Assembly: GCA_017311185.1 (NCBI GenBank)
Contig: JAESUZ010002871.1
Coordinates: forward strand, 1,674,001-1,738,000
Reading direction: 5' to 3'
Length of the DNA: 64,000 nucleotides
Source of the DNA: Proteles cristata cristata
Taxonomy: Eukaryota > Chordata > Mammalia > Carnivora > Hyaenidae
Numbering within the stretch: the stretch's first letter is position 1; each line of letters begins with the position of its first letter. The notes under the pieces are model-generated. The model was given only the letters and a program-made list of their open reading frames with translations. It ran no database searches and was not told the DNA's origin. Positions 35,394-47,261 of this stretch are shown piece after piece. Both the position numbers and the translations under genes were made by a program.

Positions 35394-35413
35394 AATAATA
35401 AACATTAAAAAAT
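34948..35413 (+). mobile_element. SINE interrupted by another SINE
   Basis: The head (34948-35013) and the body with tail (35242-35413) are one element split by a later insertion. Flanks GAATTTGTTG and GAATATATTTGTTG suggest its own target duplication. Confidence 0.93.
35014..35241 (+). mobile_element. Young-subfamily SINE nested in a SINE
   Basis: Full length, with TTTCGCTTAGG and an AAATAAAAATAAAAA tail. Its target duplication AAGATCTCATGG comes from the host SINE (34998-35009 and about 35243-35254). Confidence 0.96.
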
Positions 35414-35851
35414 TGGAATATATTTGTTGGCCCTCCCTTCCTCCCAGATACATTACACTCAATATTGGAGAAAGAACAGCTTTGGTAGATGAGGACAGAG
35501 CCAGGAGAGGAATGAGGGAATTATGGGAATCGATGGGTAGCACAGAAGGGGCTACTGGTGGGGATGAATATGTGGCAAACTCAAGGCTTTATAGGAAAGT
35601 CTGGTTAGAACAACTTCTTTTGATTGTTTTAATTTCCATGTCCTACTGAGTTTCCTTATTTTTTATTCCAAGGTAGAAGTTTTGTTTCAATGTATTTAAA
35701 CACAAACAAGGCCTAAGGCCTGGGGGCATATTTTAAAAAAGAGAGGGGAACATTTCTCTGGGGGTTAAAAGTGATTGGAAAGGGAAGGAAGTAGAGAAGT
35801 CTCCTGCCTTTTGCTTCACGTGGGTTTTCCAAGGATGGCCCCCTATTCTGT

Positions 35852-35953
35852 GTGTTCATGAGGACAGAGGCCATACCTGGTTAGGGCTCACCATCGTATC
35901 CCCAGCACCGGGCCTGGAAAAATAGTAGGTGCTCAATAAATATTTGATAAAAC
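35852..35953 (+). mobile_element. L2 LINE 3' end
   Basis: Contains GTATCCCCAGCACCGGGCC and GTAGGTGCTCAATAAATATT, the L2 terminal phrases. Confidence 0.82.
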
Positions 35954-36394
35954 AAACAAAAAAAAATGATTGAAAGCCCTACAGTTGCTCAGTGGATGGG
36001 CAAGGCCTATAGTCATGCTGAAGAAATGATCAGGGCTGACTCCTCAGTGCGGGTGTTAGACCCTCTCACTTGGGTGGGAAAGAAGCTTCCTCATCTGACT
36101 GGAGGGTCTTCCCACCTATCTTTGCTTACCACAAACCCCTGCTTGGACAGATAGTTCTTAGCTATTATTACAGAAACTCAGCAGACATTGGCCATCTCAA
36201 CCCCTAACTCATACTTAAATCTTTTGGCTAATGCTTTTCTCTGAGTATCTTAGCTAAATGAGAGAGGTAAATTTTTACTCTATTTTATAGGTACTGTGTT
36301 CAATAACATTGGTCCATACTCCTAAATGATTTTCTCAGCACTCATGAACTAGAGTGTAGTAATTACCAAACATTTTGGATATTCATGATAAAAA

Positions 36395-36605
36395 TAATGA
36401 TAAATATTCATTATGCATTTCCTATGTGCCAAGCACTGTCATTAAGCACTTTACTTACATTAATTTTATGAGGAACTATTATTATCCTCCTAACAATTCT
36501 ATCAGACAGAATTAGAATCTATATTTTACAGATGTGGAGACTGGGGCACAGAGGGGTACAGAAACTTGCCGGAGGCTATACAGAGAATGAGTAGCAAAGC
36601 CAGTT
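36395..36605 (+). mobile_element. MIR SINE, well preserved
   Basis: CCTATGTGCCAAGCACTGTC, TTTTACAGATGTGGAGACTG and AAACTTGCCGGAGGCTATAC occur in MIR order. Confidence 0.85.
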
Positions 36606-37261
36606 TGCTCCCCTCGATGGCTCACTTCTGGGATCTGAAGAGGTGGACCTTCCCTCACGTTGAGATCCAAACTCCAAAGCCCTCTTTCCCACAGCTGACC
36701 CTACCATGCCAATCCTGTCACCATTATTTGGAGTCCAAACTGTCGAACAGCCCCAGGTGGTGAGTAGTGGCGTTCTCTGGACAACCTGTGTCAGGGTCAC
36801 CAGGTGAGTCCTGCTCGCAGTCTATTCCTTTGTTGTTAGCTCACTGAGTTCATCCAGGAAGGAGAGCTCTGCTAGGCAGAATGCCTCTCACCCTGAAGTC
36901 TGCTATGGTGATGGATCAGGTCCCCATCTTCATGTTTGAACCCATTTCCTCCCATAGGGAAGGTTAAGAGTTGACTTTTCCTCTTTATCTTTTGTCAAAA
37001 CAGAGGTTGAAAGTTCCAGCCACTACAACTTTAAAAAGAGGACATGTAATACTTTTAAATAAAAGGACACTAATTCCAAAAGAAACTTTAGGCCCCCCAA
37101 AGCAAGTTGATAGTTTATCAGTCTTTTAGGATGTCCCTACATGTGTCCCCTTTTCAGTCCCAGTCCTGCGTGTCACCAGGGGCTGGCACTCTTCAGGAGA
37201 CTAGTGTAGAGATCTGTCCCTGAGATACCACCCAAGTATGGTCACTGTTTATCTGGGTCAC

Positions 37262-37665
37262 TGTTATAAGCTGATTTATGTCTCCCCAAATTCATGTGTT
37301 GAAACCCTAGCTCTCAATACCTCAGAATGTGACCATATTTAGAAAAGGGGCCTTTATAGGGATAGTTAAGTTAAAATGAGGCCATTAGGATGGGCCGTAA
37401 TCCAATCTGACTGGTATCCTGATTAAAGGAAACCTGGACGCAGAGAAAGAGACACCAAGAGCACATGTGTGTAGAGAGACAACCACATGAAGCGGCAATA
37501 AGACGGCAGCCGTCTGCTAGCCAAGGACAGAGGTGTCATAAGAACCCAACCCTTTAGACACCTTGAACTTGGACTTCCAGCTTCCAGATTAGCAGAATAT
37601 AAACTTCTGTTGCTTAAGTCAGCCAGCTGTGGCACTGGGTTATGGCAGTGCCAGCAAACTAGTAT
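37262..37665 (+). mobile_element. MLT1-type LTR
   Basis: Begins TGTTATAAGCTGATTTATG, includes CCTCAGAATGTGACCATATT and CTGACTGGTATCCTG, and ends CCAGCAAACTAGTATT. Confidence 0.82.
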
Positions 37666-38004
37666 TCCCTTGAATGGTGCCTTCAAAGAAGGAGGGCTAC
37701 AAACCACAATGGTTCCTGGTCCCTTACGTAATTGCAGGTCTGAAGTTTGCAATGTATTCACACCTCAGCCACAAGGTGGCAGAAGCGACTGGGCTTCAAG
37801 CAGCTGCAGGGGAAGCCAGAGACTGGCTGTTGGTTGCAGAATGCCTAGCCTCACAGGGTTTGAGAGGGAACCGGGAATTAAGAGGACTAGGAACAGTGGC
37901 TATAGACTCTGCTTTCTCAGCCTTGGCTGTGGAGCTTTGAAAACTACCCCTGATTGCCTCTATCTACCCCCAACACCTACTAAATAAACTGAACCAGACC
38001 CTAA

Positions 38005-38070
38005 GCCTGGGCATCTGTATGGTTTTAATTCCCCAGATTATTCTGATACACAGGTAGGTCTGAGAAACAC
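38005..38070 (+). mobile_element. MER5-type short fragment
   Basis: CCCCAGATTATTCTGATACA followed by GGTCTGAGAAACAC resembles one end of the family. Confidence 0.45.
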
Positions 38071-38319
38071 AGGTGTTAGGGGATACATTTTACTTTGTTC
38101 TTGTTTGCTGAGGTATCTACTTAGACTCTTTCTGCCACTGAGATCAAGGGGCATTTCACTAGCTCTAAAGGCCATTTACTAGGCTATAGGTCTTGAAGAA
38201 CATACCATTCTTGACATTTAAAACTGGCAAAAACTGTGTATGTGTCTGTGTGTGTGTCACATGTGCACACACTTGCGCAAGTATTTATAATTATCCCATA
38301 GTGATTTCTTCTTGTTTAT

Positions 38320-38430
38320 GAAGCACTTTCTCCAAATGGATCTCACCCAATCATCAGGGGTCCTTACTAGAGAAGTCTTACTGTTGACGTTGTCCTCATT
38401 TTACAGATAAGAAAAGTAGGCTGCCTTGAA
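38320..38430 (+). mobile_element. MIR fragment
   Basis: TTGTCCTCATTTTACAGATA and the preceding worn core. Confidence 0.5.
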
Positions 38431-39373
38431 GATTAATGGGATTGGCCCATATGATGTGTGGGTGGCGCCTGCCCAAGACCCAGGCAAAAGCACAGAGAGG
38501 CTGAGATAGAACCTATGCATGGTCCTCAAGCGCTGGCACAGGATTTTTCCCACCCTGAGGAATGCTGAGTTCTTCTTGCCCACACAAAGCTATTCTGTGT
38601 GTCAATAGCAGCCCCCAAAGTCGAAGGGTCAAATGCCAGAGCCTAAAATTCCCACCCCCGTCCCTGTACCGTAAATGACTACCACTGATTCCCCCTGGGT
38701 GCTTAGCTCTGAAGGACTAGAGCTTGTGCACACCCTGGCTAGCAGGGTCTTCCTTGCTGCCTTGTCCACGGTCAAAGTCAAGAGGGCCCTGGCAGCCTGA
38801 GGCAGCGTAGCACGTGCAGGGGGACATTGGTCTGAGAGTCAAAAACTTTGGGCATTGCTCCCATGGCCTGTACTGCCCAGGAGACTTTGAGAAACATATT
38901 TTGCTTCCCAGGGCTTCCATTTCTCTAGATGCCTTACTCTACGTTTGAACAATCTGTATGTTTTGGGAGCTAAAACTGTGCCCATTGAGTTCCAATTCTT
39001 CCAAAGAAGAAACAGAGAGGGAGGTACACTGATGCTACTTTAAGGAGACGTTCAGATCTGTTAGAGTAACACTGTCTCCTCTTTGCTAAAATAAGAAATT
39101 CATCCAGTTTCAGTATCCCCAGAGGTGAGATATATAGAGTCTAAATAGAGGCCAAGCTCAAACCGACAGTGACAGTGATATCTCTTTCATTTTTTCCTTT
39201 CTGTTTTAAAAATTATGATAGCAAGCCAACATAATTAAACCCAGAGTATGGCATTTATAATTTATATATTCAGAGTTATAGAACATATGATTTAGAAATC
39301 TTAAAGTCGTGAAAATGGATTTTCCTTCTCCTACCTTAACCACTATGGGATAATGCCCTGTTCCTCGTATAGA

Positions 39374-39376
39374 AGG

Positions 39377-39414
<38 letters not shown>

Positions 39415-39421
39415 CCTCTCC
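39374..39421. repeat. (TC)n microsatellite
   Basis: A TC run with a few TTT and CCC interruptions. It has no SINE head or tail around it, so it stands alone. Confidence 0.85.
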
Positions 39422-39885
39422 TTCTGTGGAGAGGTCATTCTATTGTTTCCATGACATAATTTTCTTCCACAGCCACCCACTATTGAAAAAATCCATGAGC
39501 ACAAATAAGACTGTGCTGAGCACCAGCTCCAGGCAAGAATGATACGGAAAGACCGAGGCTGGCTGTCTCCTGAGCTCCTAAAAAGGAGCTGGTGCTGGGG
39601 ACAGAACAAGACTCTGGCTCAAGATCACATTGCTGAGACAGTACCTTTCAATACAAGGATACATAACCAGGCATTTCCCCCCTCACCACGGACAAGCCAG
39701 ATAGCAGAGTGCAATCCTGTCCCCTAGAAGATCTTCCGACAGCACCTTGGATGCAAGTTATAAATCCACAGATGCACAGGACTTAAAAATACAATAAAAT
39801 CGTGTTCTTTGGACACATCCAAATCTAAGCCTCTTTGCAGCCCCAGTTTAGATGCCTGTCTCTGTCACGATGCTAATAACGCCAC
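39422..39885. other. Unique sequence
   Basis: Nothing recognised. 40762-41406 is likewise unmarked. Confidence 0.45.
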
Positions 39886-40534
39886 CGAGTTAAAAGTGAC
39901 TCTACAATTGGACATCTGCTTTGGAAAACAGTCTCATAGTTCATCAAAAAGTCCAACACAGACTTGTCATATGACACATCACTTCTCTTAGGTATCTACT
40001 CAAGAGAAATGAAAACATCTGTCCGCATACAACCTGTACACGAATGTCCATGTAGCGTTATTCATAGTGACCAAAAAATAGACGCACCTCAAATATCCAT
40101 CAACTGATGAATGGATAAGTAAAATGTGATATGTTAGCAATAAAAAGGAATAAATTGCTAATATTTGCTACAACATGGGTGAACCTTGAAAACTTAAACC
40201 AAGTAAAAGAAGCCTATCAGGAAAGATCAAGTATTATATGATTTCATTTATATGAAATGCTCAGAACAGACAAATCTACATAGACAGAAAGTAGATTAGT
40301 GGTTTCCTAAGGCTGGTGGATGGGGGTGGGGAGTGGGACGAGGGAGAAAGCAGGAAGGGTCAAAAGAGGAGAAACTGATCTTGAAGGATGTTCTTGAAGG
40401 GGGAGTGATTAAAATGTTCTAAAATTGATTGTGGTGATGGTTGCATAACTGAATATACTGACAGCCACCGAATTATCCATTTTAAATGGTGGAATTGAGT
40501 GGTATGTAAATTGCATATTTCGGATGTTATTTTA
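39886..40534 (+). mobile_element. Old L1 3' end, split by a SINE
   Basis: Late ORF2 (GGATAAGTAAAATGTGATA) followed by the 3' UTR with a G-rich GGATGGGGGTGGGGAG segment. A short remainder follows the SINE. Confidence 0.85.
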
Positions 40535-40749
40535 TTTTTATTTTTTAAATCTTCTTCATTTTGACAGAGACAGAGAAAGCATGAGTGGGGGAGGAGCACA
40601 GAGAGAGGGAGAGACAGAGAATCCCAAGCAGGCTCTGCACTGTCAGCACAGAGCCCAATGAGGGGCTCGGACTCACAAACTGTGAGATCATAACCTGAGC
40701 TGAAATCCAGAATCAGACGCTTAACCAACTGAGCCACCCAGGTGCCCCA
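40535..40749 (-). mobile_element. SINEC-type SINE in an L1 3' end
   Basis: Complete. The target duplication GATGTTATTTTA is perfect (40523-40534 and 40750-40761). Confidence 0.95.
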
Positions 40750-41406
40750 GATGTTATTTTAGAAGTGACTATATGGAAGCAAGCTGATAACAAAAGTGAA
40801 AAGGAGTTTCCAATCCAACCTAAGTGCATAATTTTTCAGTGCTTTATTTGAATGTGAGCTATCGTTGTCTAACCCACTAGCTCTTTAGTTCAGAAAACGG
40901 AAACTCTCTGTGCTGCTAGCAATTGGTTGTGAAACATCGAAGCCACATGGGTGGGGGCATCTAAGATGCGATGGAACTATCTGACAACATCTAGCCTGAT
41001 CCTGACTAACCCCTCCCAGGAACAGAAACAAGGTCATCTTTCAGAAAGATCATAACAAGGAGCAGCCTTTTGCCGAACTGTGTGGTGGCTGAGGTGTACC
41101 TCACGCCCGAGTATCACAGAAGAAGGATACAAAGACCCTCCAAGATGTAGGATGTTGAGAATGAAGGGAACTGAGATGAACAGAAATCTGGAAGTGCAGG
41201 TCCAAGGGGCGGAGGAGAGAGAGGGCAGGAATAGGAAGCATCTCTAGTTCTGTGAAGAAAAGAGCTACCATGCCTTGGGGTGAGATGACTTGGGGGTGCT
41301 TCAGGACACCCAGATGGTGATCTCCAGCAGCCAGTTAGCCATGCAAAAGTGGAGGCAGAGCCAAGGCCAGAACTCAGTTGTTGAAGGATGATCCTTCATT
41401 CACTTT

Positions 41407-41631
41407 TTTTTTTTTTTTGAGAGAGAAAGGGAGAGAGAGACACAGAGAGAGAGAGAGAGAGAGAGAGCTCACAAGTGGGGAAGGGGCAGAGGGAGAGGGA
41501 GAGAGAATTATAAGTAGGCTCCACACTCAGCATAGAGCCTGATGTGGGGCTTGATCTCACAATCCTGGGATCATGACCTGCATCCAAATCAAAAGTTGGA
41601 CACTCAACCAACTGAGCCACCCAGGCATCCC
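41407..41631 (-). mobile_element. SINEC-type SINE
   Basis: Complete, with a long GA tract. The short target duplication is TTCACT on both sides. Confidence 0.92.
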
Positions 41632-41800
41632 GTTCACTGTCTTTTCATCCAGTCATTCACTCACGTAGCCACTCCTTGAATGAATATTTGCTGAGTCTCT
41701 GCTAAGTGAAATATTGTACTGGTTCTGGGAGACAGATAAGGAAAGACACAGGTCTGCCCTCTGGGATCTTACAGCCACAGGGTCCAAGATGTGGCAAAGT
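41632..41800 (+). mobile_element. L2 LINE fragment
   Basis: TGAATGAATATTTGCTGAGT followed by a CTGGGAGACAGATAAGG and TGCCCTCTGGGATCTTACAG phrase, worn. Confidence 0.65.
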
Positions 41801-41846
41801 CCTTAGAATCAGAGGATGCTTTTGCTTCTAGGAACAGCAATAGCTT

Positions 41847-42075
41847 GGGGCGCCTGGGTGGCTTAGTCAGTTAAGCGTCCGACTTTCGCTTAGGTCATGA
41901 TCTCGCGGTTCGTGGGTTCGAGCCCCGCATCGGGCTCTGTGCTGACTGCCATCTCAGAGCCTGGAGCCTCTTTCAGTCTGTGACTCCCTCTCTCTCTGAC
42001 CCTCCCCTGCTCACGCTGTCTCTCTCTCTCCTAGAAATAAATAAAACATTAAAAAAAATTCTTTAAAAATAAAAA
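41847..42075 (+). mobile_element. Young-subfamily SINE
   Basis: Near-consensus throughout. The 17-base target duplication AGGAACAGCAATAGCTT (41830-41846 and 42076-42092) is perfect, which indicates a recent insertion. Confidence 0.97.
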
Positions 42076-42149
42076 AGGAACAGCAATAGCTTTCTATGTC
42101 ACGTAAGACCTTGTAGATATCAGAGTGCTTACTTGTACACTTAACAATC

Positions 42150-42268
42150 TCAATACATAGGCAAGAAAAGTGTTACCACCCTATATAGATGAAAAAATAA
42201 TGGCTCATAGGGTTTAATGGACTTACTCCACTCTCTCCGTGGGTGGCAAAGCCAGCTAGACTCCAAGT
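42150..42268 (+). mobile_element. Probable MIR fragment
   Basis: TATATAGATGAAAAAATAAT and GTGGCAAAGCCAGCTAGACTC follow the MIR layout; it ends at a SINE insertion. Confidence 0.5.
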
Positions 42269-42280
42269 CTTCTGACTTCT

Positions 42281-42505
42281 TTTTTTTTTTTTTTAATATT
42301 TTTATTTATTTCTAGGAGAGAGAGAGAGAGAGACAGCGTGAGCAGGGGAGGGTCAGAGAGAGAGGGAGTCACAGACTGAAACAGGCTCCAGGCTCTGAGC
42401 TGGCAGTCAGCACAGAGCCCGACGCGGGGCTCGAACCCACGAACCGCGAGATCATGACCTAAGCGAAAGTCGGACGCTTAACCGACTAAGCCACCCAGGC
42501 GCCCC
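42281..42505 (-). mobile_element. Young-subfamily SINE, inverted to its neighbour
   Basis: Near-consensus minus-strand copy with perfect target duplication TTCTGACTTCTT (42269-42280 and 42506-42517). It faces the plus-strand copy 205 bases away. Confidence 0.97.
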
Positions 42506-42517
42506 TTCTGACTTCTT

Positions 42518-43179
42518 ACTGATGCTCTCTCTGTGGCCACTTGAAAACCAACAATCAGAAAAGTGCCCACCACCCTAGAACATTGCACCGCACGCCGGAA
42601 CTTGTTAGGAAACTTAGAAAAGATGGCTGCAGCATTTCCAGTTTGCCCATGGCGGCCCCTGGACAGGGCTGTCTGGCAGGAGCAAGGGCAACCAGGTAGC
42701 CAGGTGTACTTGACAATGCAGTGGCCTTGACCCAGCCCGCACCTGAGATGAGCTCAGAGCAGCTGTGCTGTCATGTAACTGCCATGACTCAGAGACAGTG
42801 GACAGGACTCTACTATCGAATCTACCACCACTGTGTAGACACTGTTCACTGGCTTGTCCAACTCCTCACCATCCTCCTCCCCAGCCCTTTTCTGGCCAAT
42901 AGGATGTCCGTGGGAAGTCAGCCATGAGCTTCCTAGAACAGCTTTCAGATTCGGAGTGCACATGCTGCCTCCATCGCCCTTTCCTCCTCCTCCCTTGAAT
43001 CTTACAACCATGAGGAAAGGGTCAGGACAATCACAGCATCGCTGTGCCTACATCACTGAGCCATGAGACCAACGCCAGTAACCAAGTGCCTTTACGCTGA
43101 CTTCTATGTGAAAAAATAAACACTTCCTCATTTAAGCTGCCATGGACAAATTCCATTACTTGATTTCTTGATTGATAAA
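42518..43179. other. Unique, moderately GC-rich sequence
   Basis: Frames at 42721-42927 (plus) and 42754-43011 (minus) overlap each other; neither is recognised. Confidence 0.45.
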
Positions 43180-43370
43180 ATGTGTAGAGTTTGGAACTGG
43201 ATATGTTCAAATCCTGACTCGTTGGAAAGTCTGATACCGGATTTCTCTGACCCTCTGTTTCTTCATCCGTCAAATGGAAATAATAAGATAGCCTCAAAGA
43301 GTTTCTGGAAGGCTAAAATAATTATGAAGGTGACTAGCATATTGCCTAGTATATAGTATTGGCTCTTCTC
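43180..43370 (-). mobile_element. MIR SINE
   Basis: TTCAAATCCTGACTCG, TCTGTTTCTTCATCCGTCAA and AATGGAAATAATAAGATAGC are reverse-strand MIR phrases. Confidence 0.78.
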
Positions 43371-43391
43371 CCTTCAGAATCCTGGATTTGT

Positions 43392-43601
43392 TAGGGGTGG
43401 CTTGGTGGCTGAGTCGGTTAAGCGTCCAACTTCAGCTCTGGTCACAATCACAATTCATGAGTTCGAGCCCTGCATCGGGTTCTGTGCTGACAGCCTGGAG
43501 CCTGCCTCGGATTCTGTGTCTCCTTTTCTCTCTGCCCCTCCCCAGCTCATGCTCTGTATCTCTCTCTCATAAATAAATAAAGGTTAAAAAAGCTTTTTTT
43601 A
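43392..43601 (+). mobile_element. SINEC-type SINE
   Basis: Full length. Target duplication AGAATCCTGGATTTG before and AGAATCCTGAATTTG after (43602-43616). Confidence 0.94.
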
Positions 43602-43616
43602 AGAATCCTGAATTTG

Positions 43617-44344
43617 CTATTTTGATAATTGTATTACTGCTCCTTTTTCTCTTAGATACACTAACCTGTCAAGAAACTGCCAATAATTTAAAAAATACAT
43701 TAACAATTAAGATATATTTTAGTTTGTAAATTTTTTCATTACTAAAAAATTCATAAAGTATATTTTTCTATTATGATATACAGTACAAGTATTTCTGATA
43801 GATGTATATTTTACCCATAATGAATATTTATTAAAACAGGAAAACATTTAATAATACAGACGCTGCTAATAGGCCCTTCTTGAATACCTTTTCTTGGTTT
43901 AGATCCCATGCTAAATGTTCCAAATGCTAAAAAGATAACAAAAAGATGTGATTCTGGGATGCCTGGCTGGCTCAGTCAGAGGAGTATGCAACTTTTGATT
44001 TCAGGGTTATGAGTTCAAGCCCCACACTGTATGCAGACATTACTCAAAAATAAAATCTTAAAGTTAAAAAATGATGTAATTCTTCCTCAGATGTTTGAAT
44101 TCTAGCAGAAATATATAAAAGGCTTTTTTTAGGTTTCTGGAACCAGGGAGTAGAATTAAAACAATTAAAGGCAAAATCCCATTATAAATTTCACAAGAGT
44201 TAAGTCATTCATTGTAAAATAGTATTTTTTGTTCTAATAATTTATGATATATGCATTTAAATAATTTGTTACTGAAATTTAGAATAAGAGTTTTCTTTTA
44301 TTCACAGAAGGGAACTGCATTTTTCATTTTGAGAGTATGAAAGT
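43617..44344. other. AT-rich unique sequence with one short SINE
   Basis: Nothing else recognised. Confidence 0.45.
43956..44070 (+). mobile_element. Short carnivore SINE (~115 bp)
   Basis: It has the tRNA-like head and B-box region but no TC-rich segment, and ends in AAAATAAAATC-type tail. AGATGTGATTCT and TGATGTAATTCT flank it. Confidence 0.85.
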
Positions 44345-44540
44345 GTAATGTTAAGAGTATAGCCTTTGGTACCAGACAACTTGGGTTCAAATCCCAGCTC
44401 TGATACTTAATAGTTCACATGTCCTTGGCTGGGTTATTTAAAATTTCTGTACCCCAAATAGCCATCAATAAAATAATGATGATACCTTACCCCATAGGAT
44501 CATTACAAAAATTAAATAAGTTTTGAACAGTGCCCAACCC
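44345..44540 (-). mobile_element. MIR SINE
   Basis: GGTTCAAATCCCAGCTCTGA and AAAATAATGATGATACCTTA mark a minus-strand MIR. Confidence 0.8.
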
Positions 44541-44652
44541 CCACCCACTGCAAGCACTATATACAGTTAACTAACCAATAATTGTTTTCCATAAGAAAAC
44601 TGCAGTTTATCTACATATTTTCAAACAGCATCTTAGAAATTGAGGATTTCTT

Positions 44653-44993
44653 GACATTTGCAACCACACGGATGGAACTAGAGGGTATTATGTTAAGTGA
44701 AATTAGTCAGAGAAAGACAAATGTCATATGACTTCACTCATGAGGACTTTAAGATAGAAAACAGATGAACATAAGGGAAGGGAAGCAAAATTATATAAAA
44801 ACAGGAAGAGGGACAAAAACATAAGAGACTCTTAAATATGGAGAAAAAAACAGAGGGTTACTGGAGAAGTTGTGGGGGAGGGGGATGGGCTAATTGGGTA
44901 AGGGGCATTAAGGAATCTACCCATTGCTGCACTAGATGCTAGCTAACCTGGATGTAAATTTTAAAAATAAATTAAATAAAAAATTTTTAAAAA
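44653..44993 (+). mobile_element. 5'-truncated carnivore L1
   Basis: The last ~340 bases of an L1, from the end of ORF2 to an A/T-rich tail. AGAAATTGAGGATTTCTT (44635-44652) and AGAAACTGAGGATTTCTT (44994-45011) are its target duplication. Confidence 0.92.
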
Positions 44994-45120
44994 AGAAACT
45001 GAGGATTTCTTTTTCTCCTGCACTCTGTAAAAGGACTTCCCGCAGCTTTCCCAAAGCAAGAGGCCTTGGTATTCCCCTGTCTCTGGTTGGTTTTTAATGA
45101 TACTCCTTGCCTCAGGTGCC

Positions 45121-45560
45121 TAGAGTCATAAGCGCGAAGCCAGGAGCAGCTGGCCGAGTGAGGAAGGTGGCCATGCACTTGAGAAACCCTGAAAGAAACC
45201 CCAGGACTCCACAGTGACAGCAAAGCCAGTGGGTGGATGCCACCGTCCATCCTGTCGGAGCCAGCTCTGTACAGGGGCTCCCCTGGAACTTACACCTTGT
45301 CGGGGGCGGGAGGAAGCCGAGCTCTGGGCGTCCTGGGCTCTCATCTGTTCCCAAACCACAGGCAGCTCTGGGTCACCTCAGGCTCCTCTCCGTGGTGTCT
45401 TTGCAGGCGCTGTCTCAAGGTGACCACTGTCCCAGGGCAGTAGTGAGCAAAGCCCCGTCCCCCTGGCCACCCCAGCCACCAAGCGCACTCTGGCCCCGCC
45501 CCTCATAGCGGGCTGGGAAGCCGCCTCCCCGCCGCCCCTTCCCCCCAGGCTGTCCCACTC
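45121..45560. other. GC-rich, non-repetitive patch
   Basis: About 18 CpGs in 440 bases, far above its surroundings but under the usual island ratio by my count. It includes GCCCCGCCCC (45492-45503 area) and GCCGCCTCCCCGCCGCCCC. Short open frames overlap on both strands with no recognised product. It may be a decayed island or a distal regulatory element. Confidence 0.4.
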
Positions 45561-47261
45561 CTCTGTAAGTAGAAGCCTGACTTTGGAACAGGGAGGAAAG
45601 CAATTAAAGACAGTTTTTGCTGACTCTGCCATGAAAATGAGACAAACCAATTAAAAAAAAAAAGTCTGCCCTATCTTGATGAGTCTAAGAAGTAAAAAAA
45701 CAATTTAATTTGGAAAGTCCCATCAATTTTCAAAGCAAAAACTGAATTCACAAACTGAATCAAATCTTCCGATTTGACTTAATGTCCAGATGAACAACGT
45801 TTTGGACCACATATAACTGTATAATATCTCTTGAACGACAGAAACTATTGGAGAAATCCGTTTTTAAAGTGGAGACTTAGAAAACCAACATTTAATTAAT
45901 TTGATTTGATGAAGAAGTTTCAAGAAAACAAGTCACATATGCTGTGTGTTACTGCCCCCCAGTGTCCACCTGCCACTATAGATATATCTGTTTTATTGGG
46001 AAAGAATAGCACTCTCGTGGTGACTTCCTGACTTTTCATTTGATTTTGATGAAGAGGATTGGTTTGTTCAATGTTCAATGAATTCTCACCGTCTTCCTGG
46101 GTTGATAATTTAGAATTCAGAATTGTGAACCTACAAATCAAGGAGGGGAAAAAAAACCCCAGAACAAAACAAGCCTGGTGGGGAGGATTGGGTAACTCAA
46201 GGGGTTGCTTTAAATATGCAACCATGGGGCGCCTGGATGGCTCAGTCGGTTAAGCGTAGGATCAGCTCGGGTCATGATCTTCCGGTTCGTGGGTTTGATC
46301 CCCACATCGGGCTCTGTACTGACAGAGCTTGGAGCCTGTTTCAGATTCTGTGTCTCCCTCTTTCTCTGACCCTCCCCTGATCATTCTATCTCTCTCTCTC
46401 TCTCTCTCAGGAATAAAAGAAATTTTTTTTTAATTTTAAAAAATGCAACCCTGTTAAAATACTCCAATAATTGATAATATTTGAAAAAGAAAAAGTATCC
46501 CTAATTCCCAGTGAAAACTACTCAGGCAACTCCAGGACACATGACTTGTAGCATTTTCTGCCCTGAAGATTGACAGAGGCAGGTCATCTCCAGCCCATCA
46601 ACTAGTCACCAGTTAGCAACTCCTTGAGAAGTCTGGTAAGAGCAGAAGAAAAGTTGCATTCACGACTATCACCTACTTTAAATAAAAATAAAAGATGGAT
46701 CTAAATGAGATCTGGGTATTGCCTTAGATTCCTATGAATCCTACGTCAAATTTTTGTTAACAATTGCTGCCCAAACATCCAGATTAGGTTTAGAAGTATC
46801 TCACTTTTCTGCACATGTCTCATCATCTCTGTAGAGTCATGAAATACATTGAACAAGCCAGTGTCCTTCTTTACTCCTTGAAAGTCCATGGGGCGGTAGA
46901 ATAAATATAAAATTAATCTATCTGTGTGCATGGATAAGTAGGCTCCTGCAATCACTAGGTTCATAAATTTAATCTTTTCTGATCCCCTATTCTGTTAGCC
47001 TGATGGCGATTTCATCCAGGTTTATTATTGAGGTTTTCCATAACCCCACCCTCATACTTGCCCCAGAATCATCTGAGGGTCTGAGCAGTCTTAGGAAGAA
47101 CAGAACATTCAGGAAATACTTTCTGATCTTTGATCCACATTTGTGGTCAGAGATACAGATGACAAAACTGAAACATAGTCATTAGAGAATTTGCTTCATA
47201 TTTCACAACAAATCCTTAGCAGAGTCATTGCTAAAAGCTGAGTTTCTGACCACTTATGGAA
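45561..47261. other. Unique sequence around one SINE
   Basis: 45561-46215 and 46453-47261 hold no recognised gene or repeat. Confidence 0.45.
46226..46440 (+). mobile_element. SINEC_Fc-type SINE
   Basis: Near-consensus head with a small deletion before the B box. Target duplication ATGCAACCAT (46216-46225) and ATGCAACCCT. Confidence 0.95.

Larger units (their letters stand above)
35414..37261. other. Mixed unique sequence and old repeats
   Basis: Beyond the L2 and MIR copies listed, 35414-35851, 35954-36394 and 36606-37261 show nothing recognised. Confidence 0.45.
37666..39373. other. Mostly unique sequence
   Basis: Overlapping frames at 37610-37987 (125 and 88 codons) run from the LTR edge into unique DNA and match no known protein. 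Only short MER5 and MIR fragments are seen. Confidence 0.45.

Noticed and set aside
37610..37987. 125- and 88-codon overlapping frames
   Set aside because: They begin at the edge of an MLT1 LTR and match nothing known.
45385..45445. Possible small exon (TTTGCAG acceptor, GTGAGC donor) in the GC-rich patch
   Set aside because: The signals are common by chance and there is no coding or conservation support.
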